In this document: positions 33,960-45,932 of the stretch, in pieces
Numbering within the stretch: the first letter of the stretch is position 1
Layout: each line of letters begins with the position of its first letter
Made by a program: the position numbers and the translations under genes
Notes under the pieces: model-generated
Told to the model about the DNA's origin: nothing
Database searches by the model: none
The model's input: only the letters and a program-made list of their open reading frames with translations
DNA from: Mucor racemosus
Taxonomy: Eukaryota; Mucoromycota; Mucoromycetes; Mucorales; Mucoraceae
Assembly (NCBI GenBank): GCA_027405735.1
Contig: JAPEHQ010000007.1
Location: 868,001 to 932,000, forward strand
Length of the DNA: 64,000 nucleotides
Direction of reading: 5' to 3'

Positions 33960-36195
33960 GCACTGTAACTTTGATTATACATGAAGAAAATATTCATTTA
34001 TTAATTTCAGTAGTTATCATTGCCGAATATGCTGGTTTTGGCTGGTTTAGCGCAATTTTTAGCACATTTGGACCAATGTTCATTGATTCCGAGCATTTTT
34101 CCAGTTGCTTTATTTTTTTTTGAAAAGGTACCCTAAACTCCTTCAAAAGCAGCTGTTAGCTAATGAAACCACGATATACTATTTGTATATTCATGATGCA
34201 TTAAGTGCAACTTCATACTTCAGTTTCGAACAATTATTTGATTTTATAAAGATTTTCAAAGAATATCTGAAACAATCCATACAAAATAGTTTATAATAAA
34301 GTGCGCATTTTTGTTTTCGCCATTTTCACAGAAGCTCGAGGAGGCTGAAGCTTTTAAAATTTTGTAGGTTAACGCTAGATATAATACCTACCATTGCAAC
34401 GAGAGCTTATTTGAATCCATATACAGCGAGAACTGATGAGCTTACTGACCTTAGTAGGTGTAAATAGCAGGTAACCAACTTGTTGTTCAAACTTGCCGAA
34501 TGCACAATGACTCATGGAAACTGGTATTTGAGATACTTATATTACCTATTCATATCTATATTCATCATGAAGAGTACCAGATTACTTGGATTGGTATTCC
34601 TAGAAATTGTAGTATTATTGTATTTAAATTGTTTTCAATAAAAGTGCGCGGCAGTAAGTTATAGGTGCACATTGGCGATGGTTTTCTCAACACACAGTAG
34701 GTTATGAATGCTGCTCTTTGATATCAGCGTTTCAAAGATGTGTCCTTACTTTTATGTAAAGTTGGAAGTCATTAGAATCGAAATTTGCTGAGATAGGGTT
34801 CTTTTGTTATCAATTTTTTACAGTTGTAAAAAGTAGGTTTCGGATTGTTTTTAAATGGTTTTCGAATGTTTTTGCCCAGTATTAAATTGAATCACTTAAA
34901 ATCTTTAAAGAACACGTAACTTTGCTCCATAAGCCATTGATATCTCTCCAAAAATAACAAGATTAATACCAGACATTGACCAAAAATGACCAAGTTTGAC
35001 CTACAATTGGTTATTAAAAATTGAGCGCCTAAATTGAGGTTTAATTTTTTGTATTCACAAGATAGGTCCAACTCTAAGCTATTCTGTATTTTTTGTTTTG
35101 GCAAAAAATATTGATTTTTCGTCGAGATAATTAAAATAATAGTTCATATCACAGCTTAAGCCCTATAGTAACGGGCTTCCAAAATTGATTTGATGAAAAA
35201 ACGAACGAAAAATGATGAAAAAAATAAAATTGTTTAAATGTTCATAAACTGCAAAGTAAGTTGGCCTAGTGTATTAAATGGTTTTTGTACAGTTTTAAAT
35301 TCTGCATCTATCTAAAGAAAAGTTAAAAAAAAGTTTTACATAAAATTTTGCGCAAAATGCAATTGAAATTTTGAAGGTTTTTTGACGATACAGAGCACTT
35401 TTCATAAGTACATTTTAAATTTAAATAAAAGAAATAATGCAGAATAAAATTATCTATCAATCGAGCTATTACTGAGCCTTCTAGCTGCATTTTCCATAGA
35501 GAAAACATGATTTTTGTCTAAATTTTTTTGAAATTCAGAATTTGGGATGAGGGTATATAAGGGAAAAATTGAGGTTAGTAATGAGAGTATCTCTTTGTAC
35601 ACATTTTTGAGGATATCTCCACGAAAAATTAATATTTTTAAAACAATTAAATTGGGTTTAAGAGAGCTCAACGAGCTTGATGACATGAATGTAAAAAAAG
35701 TGTTGCTCAATGTAACAAATGTTTTGAAATCTACTACAAAAATGTCAAAAAAAATGAAAAAAAATAAAAGTGCCCAGAATTTTTGTATATTAAAATATGT
35801 TATAGAGCACTTTAAAACAAGTAAACTTTATTATTAGAGAGTTTTAGTATAGCTTAATTTTTCATAGAGATATGGAACCTCAAAGTTTTCAATCCTTTAG
35901 CAGTGAAATACGCGTAAAAATCTGAAACATTAGCACTGAAATATTAATACCACATGCAAAAAGTAGGATATTTTTGGACACTTATTTTTGGATTAAAGCC
36001 AAACATCTCAGGTACATTGACATATAATGTTTTCTTGGTTTTATTTAGTGAAAAAAAAATAGAGCAGGGATGAAAAGTGAGACCCAGTTTTTAAGGAAAA
36101 ATCAGTGAATTTTACACGGTTTTGAGCCTTTCTTGAGATACTATGAAATAAATTTAGGAATAGGCAGCATAATGCGACCAATTTATGTCTGTATA
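33960..36195 (+). repeat. R1 repeat copy D (longest uninterrupted forward copy)
   Basis: Contains both the left part (33960-34445, shared with 37690-38149 and 61600-62100) and the main body. From AGTAGGTG at 34446 to about 36020 it is nearly identical, at a constant offset of 6418, to copy E. The recurrent short frames (34892, 35323, 35450, 35547) are shared by copy E but show no domain. Confidence 0.85.
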
Positions 36196-37689
36196 ATTAA
36201 CCGCTGGGATGAAATAATGTGGTGTTATAATTGAGGTCCAAGCGTTCTTGGTAATTGCTGGATAAACTTAGTACGCTAGTAGGAGTTTTTTATATCCCGT
36301 ACCAAGACTTTGTACTTCAATAAATGTCGTAGTCAATAGATTATAAGATGTGTTATTGATACTGTAGAAGGTGATAAAGGATGGTACTTTGTGACATACA
36401 ACAAATTCTTTATAAACTGGAGTATATCATCTTTTGAAATGTCAAAACGGTCTTAAGAGGTAATCTTTCCAAAATATTACACTTTCTATAAACAATAAAT
36501 CCAGAGGATGTATTTATATACTTTTCATTATAACTATTACACAGAATTACTATCTAAGGACATTACACCAATTAATTAAGACGCATGTTATACCAATTGG
36601 ATTTACAGTATATCGAATTGCTATTTTCTCAAAGCAACAGATTGTCTAGAAGAATTTAAAAAATCAAGATTTTGTCGTTTCTGTGTGTAGGCAAGTCTAT
36701 TAAATTTTTCTGTATGTCATTGTTTAACGATGTATTTGATTTTGTCGAAATTGCTGAAATTTGTCTTCCAAAAGAGCAATATAATGCACAAATTCTGATT
36801 CCATGTTTAAATACCTTAGGGATGGTCTGCATGATACATAATGAAATCAAAGTTGTTGGCGAAAAATATATTAAAAATTTACAAATACTGCCATTTGATT
36901 TTCTACAAAATGCTTAATTCTATTATTAAAGGTTCGCACAAAGTTCTGACGGGTAATAAAATCGAAAAGAAGTAAATATAACTTTACATGCATTCTTTTT
37001 CTATATCGTTTTTCTGTTTCTTCATTAATTTAATAAAGCAGTATTATCTACACACATTACATTTTACCAAGTAAATTTTTAGCAAGAAGCAATGGCACAG
37101 CGCCATGCCATTCGCTAAATTATTATGAATCACCAAGGGAAACTGGTTTTGCCCAGAGTTGGCTTTATCTAATAAGTGCACCCTTTCGTAAGTCAGGGTT
37201 TTTTTTGCATGTATTAGCTCTAGAAGTACCACGGTTATCCAAGTAGTAGTGAAGAGTATGTCACGTCGATCATAACTGATTTAATAAACCATTCGCAATT
37301 TCACAATATAAATTATTCATACTTAGACATGCATGGCTTAATCTTTGAGACAAGCATATAAATACTGGTAGGATCCACCATGTAACTAAATGAATAAGGA
37401 CACTATATCAAAAAGATATAGATGAAAGAATAATAATTAGGTTAATGCTCTTACCCTTTGTTTTAAGTTACATGGAGTTCAATTAATAAAAACCAAACTA
37501 CAACAGTTTCGTTGTTATTTTACTCGTAACCAAGTTACTTTAACGTCAAGATTATTACTGAACCTTTAAAAATCCTATTATTTTCCTTGAGAAACACTAA
37601 CCCAGAATATCATAAATATTTAAAACCTGTTTTTTTTTAAAAAAAAATAAGTCTAAAACATACTACATTACAACATTAATTATGCATTA
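36196..37689. other. Unassigned region between R1 copies
   Basis: No supported gene. An 81-codon frame at 36672-36917 has no recognised family. The segment 36222-36569 has weak LTR-like ends but no target duplication. Confidence 0.4.
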
Positions 37690-38149
37690 ACGGAACGTTT
37701 ACTTATTAATTTTGGTAGTTATCATTGTCATATATTACGCTGATTTTGGTTGATTTAGCATTATTTCTGATTTTAAAATGGGTTACTGAGCCATAAATCT
37801 ACTAGGAAAAACTGGGCGCTTGATTTATGATATGATCTAACTAGTAAATTAATGGGATGTTAAAATTACATTGCTGAATACTTTTGCAGCTGTAGTACAG
37901 TATATACATCATTAAAACTTGCAGCATATTTGATTTTACAAAAAGTTTCAAAGAATACCTAAAACAATTGATACAAAATAGATTGAGCAGGTACGAATTT
38001 TCACTTTTCCATTTCCACAGCAACTCAGGGAGGCTAAACCCTTTTTAATTCTGTTGCTCAACATTAGAAGTACCTGCCATTGCAACGGGAGGTCATTTGG
38101 TGGATTCATATTCGTTGAGAACTGGTGAGCTTACTGACCTTAGTAGGTG
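37690..38149 (+). repeat. R1 repeat copy E, left part
   Basis: Matches 33975-34453 of copy D (for example TTATTAATTTTGGTAGTTATC, TTTCAAAGAATA, then CTTACTGACCTTAGTAGGTG). It stops exactly after AGTAGGTG at 38142-38149. Confidence 0.8.
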
Positions 38150-40869
38150 AAGTGAACTAAGCTAAATTTCCATCATAAAATACCTAAATTAAATGTCATC
38201 TCGTTGAAACCATGTTAACAAAGATAAAACTAAATAATAAATAGACAATTGCATAAAGATAGCAAGGGTATAATACTCAAATAAGAGATGTTAAAATATT
38301 AAAGTAATGTGAGCTATCCCAAATAAAAAATACAAAAAGTAAATGCTTATCAAGTAGAGCAAGTAAGGGCTGTTCTGAAAGCATTATTGGCAAATAAAGA
38401 GGAAAAAAAGGGCGGCAATAGGTTCCAGTGTTGGCCATGTTTATGTTTATGTTTATGATATTGGAGAGGTAAGACTAAAACTCAATGTAAATAACCTCTA
38501 GCGCAATAATTATAAAGTAAGACTATATTATCATTAAATAAACTACCACACAATATTAACGTATATAAATATTTACAGTAATAAGCTTGAATCAAGTGGA
38601 TACCGCATTGTACATTCTTGAAAAAGTTCTCAAGTATTATAAAATCTCTTATTTTTGAGACTTCCAAAGCTTATAAGCGGAATATTAATTTAGAAAATTA
38701 TTTTTGTCCAGATCGTCAATTTTGACATTTTTTAATTTTTTTTTCTGATTTTGCAAATCTAGAGTTAATTATGCTACCAATTATAAAACCAAAAAATATA
38801 CACATATGCAAAACTTAGCGCTCTATTTGCTCAATAAAAAATAACAAACATTCTTATAACAAAATATTACATGAAAATCCTTTAACCAAAATCCCGTTTT
38901 TAGGGCAAAAGTACAAATTTTTATTATTTAACATTTAATATTAAGCTTTTATAAAATGCGTATTAGCTATGCTTACAATTTTCTCTCACAATGTAGTATA
39001 TTTAAATGTTGATTTTGGTATCAAAATTTGATTTTTCTGTTTTTTGATCAAAATCATGAGTGTTGGTAAGGATAAAATGGGCCCCGAAAATGTCCGCTAC
39101 AAAGTCTGAGTTTTCAGACCGTACATGGTTAAATATAATAAAAGTTAAAAAAAAACCGCATTTTTATTTAAAACTTAAATATATACTGATTTATCGAGAC
39201 TTTATAAATTAAAATCAACGTAAAAAGTACCGTTTATTAGAATGAATTAAATATGGGTTTATATAGTTATTGGAATTGTGTGATAAGATCTAATGGACAG
39301 GGATCCATTAGATGTGACAATAGGTATTATTATTAATGTGTATGGATATAACATGTTATGTTTCAGTAGTGGTAATATTGCTATAAGTTATGTTTCATTA
39401 TTAGTTCCTGGGTGACAGGAACCAGTTACTGGATAGATAAGATCTGCTAGATTTGTTGGAAATCTTCTATATATCGAATGTTGTAATTCTGATAGATCAT
39501 ATACCACAGTATAAGAGACTTAGCCGTTCAATCTTGCTATGCTCAATTACAGCATCGCTCTGCGGCTCGCTTTTGCAATTTTTTAATAAATGTGTGATAT
39601 GACAGACGGTTTTTCTAATAGAAAAACGTATATTTTTACGGTAACAAATATTCCCTATTTTGTTTGGTTTATGGTTCATGCGCTATAATTCTGCTTTTAC
39701 ATTGGCTGAAATGAGCAATTTAGCAGGGTTTTAACTGCGCTAAATAATGTGAACCCTTGAAAATCCTTTTCTACGTGTGTTTTTTCTCTCTTTTTGTTTT
39801 TATATTATTCCAAGGATATATTCACCGTTTGATAAAGCATATCAGACTATCGAGCTGGTGCTACAAAAACGTAATTATAAAAAGCGATGGGAAATACAAT
39901 TATAACTCTTCTAAGTTTATTAAAGGTATAAAGTAAAGCAACGATTCATCTACTCGATGGATCGTTGTGGTATTTATATTAAATGTCTAATTCAAATTAC
40001 TAATGCAGTAATTTGATCTTCTTGGTTTTAAAGCTGATGGGAAAAGGGATCAGCAATTACTAATTCAGGTTATACAATTATCTATAATTGTTGTTTGTGA
40101 TTTTAAATTATAGTTAGGTTTCTATATTTCATGATCTTGGTTCTCACGCCAGATTCATGTTATTCATTACTAATTCAATTTGATGTGTGAAAGACTGCCA
40201 GTAGTTCACATCAGCTGGTACTCTTTTCTTTAACTAAATACGCATGCTACTGTAACATAAGGGACTAATAACGTTTTTAATATAGGTAGCAGTCTACTGT
40301 ATATTAGAGACTGATATTTTTATTTAACCGCATTCTAAGATCAAATCGAATGCAATAATATTTATATCTACTCAATGAAAAGCTAGAACTGGCTACAAAC
40401 TCACGAAGTGTTCCAGAAGAGTGATAAAATTTTAAATGTTATAGAAACACAAAAAAAAAGAATAATCTGATGTCTTGCCTAATAACCATAGTTCGGACTG
40501 TAACTATACTTGAAAACAAATCTTTTTACAGCTGACAATTGTAAACCAAAAGAGTAAGTTTAAAGAAGGTTAATTTATTTAAATTTTATGAGTGATAAAG
40601 TAGCATTTATAATCTTAGATTTGGCTTGCCAAACTATATTTAAAACACCGTTTTTGATCCACCAAATTAATAACCAAACAACCTACAGCATTTATACTTA
40701 AAATTAATGGAATTGTTGGCAGTTGCAATACAATTGCCAGATAGTAAATAATCACCAAATAATATAAATAGAGACGTAGAATAACCACTTTATTGCAGAT
40801 TATCTATATTTTAATAAAGAAGGATTTTAACAGTATTCTTTATCGCTTTTTACACCCATATTTTACTGC
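38150..40869. mobile_element. 2.72-kb insert of unknown class in R1 copy E, flanked by 8-bp duplication
   Basis: AGTAGGTG occurs at 38142-38149 and again at 40870-40877, and R1 continues on each side. Copy D has the uninterrupted site at 34446. The insert therefore has an 8-bp target duplication, as made by hAT and some other DNA transposons. Its ends (AAGTGAAC...ACTGC) show no convincing inverted repeat, and no transposase frame is visible. It carries a later solo LTR at 39187-39499. It is probably a decayed or non-autonomous element. Confidence 0.6.
39187..39499 (+). mobile_element. Solo LTR (313 bp) with TATAC target duplication, second copy
   Basis: Very similar to 9303-9612, with a 3-bp insertion and scattered substitutions. 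Starts TGATTTATC, ends GATAGATCA. TATAC flanks it at 39182-39186 and 39500-39504. The two hairpins of the first copy are conserved. Confidence 0.87.
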
Positions 40870-42745
40870 AGTAGGTGTAAATAGCAGGTAACCAACTTGT
40901 TGTTCAAACTTGCCGAATGCACAATGACCCATGGAAGCTGGTATTTGAGATACTTATATTACCCATTCATATCTATGTTCATTATGAAGAGTACCAGATT
41001 ACTTGGATTGCTATTCCTAGAGATTGTAGTATTATTGTATTTAAATTGTTTTCAATAAAAGTGCGCGGCAGTAAATTATAGGTACACATTGGCGATAGTT
41101 TTCTCAACACACAGTAGATTAATAAATGTTGCTCTTTGATATCAGCGTGTCCAAGATGTGTCCTTACTTTTATGTAAAGTTGGAAGTCATTAGAATCGAA
41201 ATTTGCTGAGATAGGGTTCTTTTGTTATCAATTTTTTACAGTTGTAAAAAGTAGGTTTCGGATTGTTTTTAAATGGTTTTCGAATGTTTTTGCCCAGTAT
41301 TAAATTGAATCACTTAAAATCTTTAAAGAACACGTAACTTTGCTCCATAAGCCATTGATATCTCTCCAAAAATAACAAGATTAATACCAGACATTGACCA
41401 AAAATGACCAAGTTTGACCTACAATTGGTTATTAAAAATTGAGCGCCTAAATTGAGGTTTAATTTTTTGTATTCACAAGATAGGTCCAACTCTAAGCTAT
41501 TCTGTATTTTTTGTTTTGGCAAAAAATATTGATTTTTCGTCGAGATAATTAAAATAATAGTTCATATCACAGCTTAAGCCCTATAGTAACGGGCTTCCAA
41601 AATTGATTTGATGAAAAAACGAACGAAAAATGATGAAAAAAATAAAATTGTTTAAATGTTCATAAACTGCAAAGTAAGTTGGCCTAGTGTATTAAATGGT
41701 TTTTGTACAGTTTTAAATTCTGCATCTATCTAAAGAAAAGTTAAAAAAAAGTTTTACATAAAATTTTGCGCAAAATGCAATTGAAATTTTGAAGGTTTTT
41801 TGACGATACAGAGCACTTTTCATAAGTACATTTTAAATTTAAATAAAAGAAATAATGCAGAATAAAATTATCTATCAATCGAGCTATTACTGAGCCTTCT
41901 AGCTGCATTTTCCATAGAGAAAACATGATTTTTGTCTAAATTTTTTTGAAATTCAGAATTTGGGATGAGGGTATATAAGGGAAAAATTGAGGTTAGTAAT
42001 GAGAGTATCTCTTTGTACACATTTTTGAGGATATCTCCACGAAAAATTAATATTTTTAAAACAATTAAATTGGGTTTAAGAGAGCTCAACGAGCTTGATG
42101 ACATGAATGTAAAAAAAGTGTTGCTCAATGTAACAAATGTTTTGAAATCTACTACAAAAATGTCAAAAAAAATGAAAAAAAATAAAAGTGTTCAGAATTT
42201 TTTTATACTGAAATATGTTAAAAAGTGCTTTAAAACAAGTAAGTTTTATTATTAGAGGGCGTTAGTATAGCTTAATGTTTTATAGAGATATGGAGCCTCA
42301 AAGTTTTCGATTCTTTAGCAGTGAAATACGCGTAAAAATCTGAAACATTAGCACTGAAATATTAATACCACCTGCAAAAAGTAGGATATTTCTGGATACT
42401 TATTTTTGGATTAAAGCCAAACATCTCAGGTACATTGACATATAATTTTTTCTCGGTGTTATTTAGTGAAAAAAAAGTAGAGCAGGGATGAAAAGTGAGA
42501 TCCAGTTTTCAAGGAAAAAGCAGTGAATTTTACGCATTTTTGAGTCTTTCGTGAGATATGAAATAAATTTAGGAACAGTTGGCATAATGCCACTAAGTCG
42601 TAATTATTATGTCTTATCCAAGGTATATCTCGAAAGCTTTTTAGTATGTGGTTATAGAAAAAGTGGAACGCTCCGAGGCTGAAGATCTACAACTGTGAAA
42701 TTCAACTTTTCTTGAATTAGTCTATCGAGCATTATAAATGCGGCA
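40870..42745 (+). repeat. R1 repeat copy E, main body
   Basis: Begins at AGTAGGTG and is near-identical to copy D (offset 6418), then continues further right than D to the CGCTCCGAGGCTGAAG block and TCGAGCATT near 42735. No coding capacity is supported. Confidence 0.85.
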
Positions 42746-43933
42746 ACTGATTATTCGTGTATTTCCGGTTCGTATATTGTATGAGTATAGGCAGTGCTTA
42801 AACTGTCATTTATGATTAGTTAGAATGTACATCATCTGTGTATGTAATTACCAAAAAAAAAAAAAAAAAACTATTGAAGCGAAATGCAGTAATTTTTCTC
42901 TCGTTTATACATAGCTACTTCTTTTAATCAAACTCATTTTCTCGGTATCTACTGTAAAATGGAGAACAAAACTGCAGTTATGCATTGTAGGTTTATTGTA
43001 TGCCACATTGCAGTGCCTATCATCTGAAGATGATGCACAGTTTTCTTTTTCTTTAGTTTATGAACGTTATACACTAATTAGTGTCAGCCGCAAGAAAACA
43101 ATCTAATCATAGAACAAAAGTAAGGTTGATCATATCATACAACATTTATTTTTACAATGTTGTGCCTATGAATCACACAAAGTATATTTATCTGCTCCAC
43201 TATAGGTTCAGTTCAAGAGGATGCGATTCGTTGTTGTTTTGATTGTAACTATCACAACCATATGTTAGTTTGATTCTCTTTTCATTCATTTAATCTACCA
43301 ATCCAATTGATAGTGTATGATATGATAGCAGCAATAGATACATTTTGCCCTAAGCACATATATTTGTGTTAAAGAGAAGGTAATCCGAGCAGATGTGGTG
43401 CTTGATGCGTTCTGTCGATATCTACTATTCTGAATTTTTTTTTTTTTTGGTTTTTATGCAAGGTCTGATGCTTTGAGAGGAATACAGAATGATGTCTCAC
43501 ATAAATTGGTCCAGAGAAATTTTTACATCAAGATAGAGATGACATCCATAACTGGTTCTGTCATAATCCTAGTTAAGGAGTGTAAATCCATGGTCGTCTC
43601 ATATTGAAGGTCTTTTACGTCTTTGCTTGATTTCTATGTAGACACAAATAAAGCTCATGTAATAAATTTCCTATTCCAAATAACACGAGTTTTCATTCCA
43701 AATAACCCGAGAATCTTTTCCAAAAAATCTGAAAAATACTGCACAAGAATAGCTACAAATGTTTCCAGTTTCATATCATATCATTGCAATGACAATACAT
43801 AATCTATGTGTAACCAGGATGGGAAACTTCAAAGAAACGTCACTTTGTAGCGTTTACAACTGCAGCTTTCTTGAACATTCTATCAACTCTCTCTCTTTCT
43901 CGTAACTAAATAAAAAGCCAAATATAACAAAAG
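42746..43933. other. Intergenic, upstream of Cdc37
   Basis: A-run at 42852-42869, T-run near 43436. No gene or RNA recognised. The sequence just before the Cdc37 start is CT-rich. Confidence 0.5.
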
Positions 43934-45403
43934 ATGCCTTTGGATTATAGCAAATGGGATAACCTCGAGTTATCTGATGATTCAGATATCGAAGTTCATC
44001 CTAATGTCGATAAACGTTCCATGATTAAATGGAAGCAAGAAGCTATTCACCGTGAACGTGCTGAACGTAAAGCCAAGATCGATTATTTAACACAATTTGT
44101 TCCTCAACAAGAGAATGTTTTAAAGAAAGTACAAGAATTAACTAGCATGTTGAAGGATAATGAAGATGCTTTAACTGGTATTAAAAAGGTGGTTGAAGTT
44201 CTCGATAAACAACAAACTGAAGCAGATCCTAATATGAAGGTGCCTACTACAGGTGATAAAGAGATGGATGTTAGTCAAGTATTTTCAGCAATGAAATCTC
44301 AAATTGCTGCTGGTTTATCATCAACCTCTCCTGCCGAAGTGAAAAAGACATTGTTGGATAGATTTAGTCAAACAGAAGCCACTGTACAAAAAACTGTAAC
44401 AGAAGCATCACGCGAATTAGCTAAATTAAATGAAGAAACCAAGAAAAAGATGACTAGTGAAAATATGTTTACATCTGAAAAATCAAACAAGACAGTAAGT
44501 GTTTAGAGGTTAATTTCATTAGAATTATATATTTATGCATAAATTGTGATTTTAGATCCTTAATAAGCCAAAGCCTCTACCCAAAAAATCCGAGAAAAAG
44601 AAGGTTGTTGAAACTTTAAATCCTAATGTAGCCATGAAGGATTTATCTGTTCAAGATACAAGCAATGATGCCGATAACGAGGACGATGATGAAGATGAAC
44701 AGGATATTGAAATGTCTCCAGAAGCTACAAAGTTTTCTAAAATCAAGGGTTTCGAAGATAGTTTTAAATATCTCAAAAGTCATGCTAGCATAATCAATGA
44801 AAAGAATTCTGACTCTATTCTTGGACAAGCTTTTACTGCACAATTGAAGGGAGACGAAGGTTATGCTAAAAATTGTGTTATTCAATCCTTAATGATTCAA
44901 TATTGTGGTCAGTTAGGCAAAGATGGTGTCAATCTCTTTTTTGCTAGGTATGTTTAACAAGGAAAGATGAATGACATTTAGCAGCAGCTAAGTTTTTATA
45001 CATTTATAGAATGGGCGCACCCAATACCCAAGGTCGTAAAATGTTCTTTGATGATGTTGAAAAGACTTACGCTCGTATTCAAACTCGTTGTGCTGAAATT
45101 GCATCAGAGGAAGTGACAGAGGAAAATGGAGTCGAGACTATTCAACTTCAACCTATGGGTGATGGAACTCAATTGACTATTCGTGTACCTGAACCTGAGC
45201 ATGTCGAAGCCTATAAGATCTTTACTGCCATGCCTCCCAACTTCCAAGATGCCCTTAAAACCGGAAAATTGGATGAAATCAACAAGGTTTTAGAGAAAAT
45301 TGCTGTACCTGAAGCCGAGCAATTGGTACAATTGTGTTCTGAATATGGATTTTTAGATGTAGAGGGCGAAGTTATTGATGAAACTCAACAACAAAAGCAA
45401 TAA
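43934..45403 (+). CDS. CDC37: Hsp90 co-chaperone Cdc37
   Basis: Exons 43934-44494, 44556-44947 and 45010-45403 (introns 61 and 62 bp) encode 448 residues. The N-terminus MPLDYSKWDNLELSDDSDIE carries the conserved YSKWD and the casein-kinase-2 acceptor Ser (S14) in an acidic context, followed by HPNVDKRS and WKQ-x-x-x-H. A coiled-coil region follows, then an acidic linker (DDDEDEQDIE), the Hsp90-binding middle domain (FEDSFKYLKSH, GDEGYAKNCV, QYCGQLGKDGV) and a C-terminal domain. Cdc37 loads protein kinases onto Hsp90 in the cytosol and needs S14 phosphorylation for this. Confidence 0.96.
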
Positions 45404-45932
45404 ACTGTTATCTATTCGTTGAAAATTTAAATAAAATCATGTTTACAATGCTTTCTGTGAAATATCGAATTGAAATTGTTATATTTCCTATACATAATTG
45501 AAACTTATGGAGCAAGTATTACATCACTTCTACAGACTACAGCTTGATTTGAGCATTCCAAATGCCATTGAGTTCTAATGTAAATTAGTCGAGATTTCGT
45601 TTGATTTTCGGCTCCAATCCTTTATAAAATGCTACACTTACACCAATTCATAAACTTTATACTACCAGCAATGTTTTCTGCCGAGAAATAGTCGATACGA
45701 GCTATGCTACACAAGTAAGCCATGAATTGGGAACCTCAAATGAAGAGACATGTCTAGTCACTTTCTCGTGACGTCTTGCAAGGATGTTTTGTCCCTCCTT
45801 CATTCCCCACCCTTCTTTATAACAACGTTATAGCCCAGTCAGGCCTTTTGAATTATTTTTATTTTGACATTTTTTCCCTGCAAAACACAAGAAAAAAGGT
45901 CCACCCCCTACCTACATTAAAGAAAGAAAATT
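45404..45932. other. Intergenic between Cdc37 and the PPR gene
   Basis: 529 bp, with AATAAAA for the Cdc37 3' end near 45430. Nothing else recognised. Confidence 0.5.

Noticed and set aside
35547..35837. 96-codon frame recurring in several R1 copies (also 21464-21754 and 41965-42255)
   Set aside because: Conservation follows DNA identity of the repeat. The same region in other copies is broken, and overlapping frames on the other strand are equally conserved.
36222..36569. Possible solo LTR (TGGTGTTAT...ATTACACCA)
   Set aside because: No matching 5-bp duplication at the flanks and no second copy in the window.
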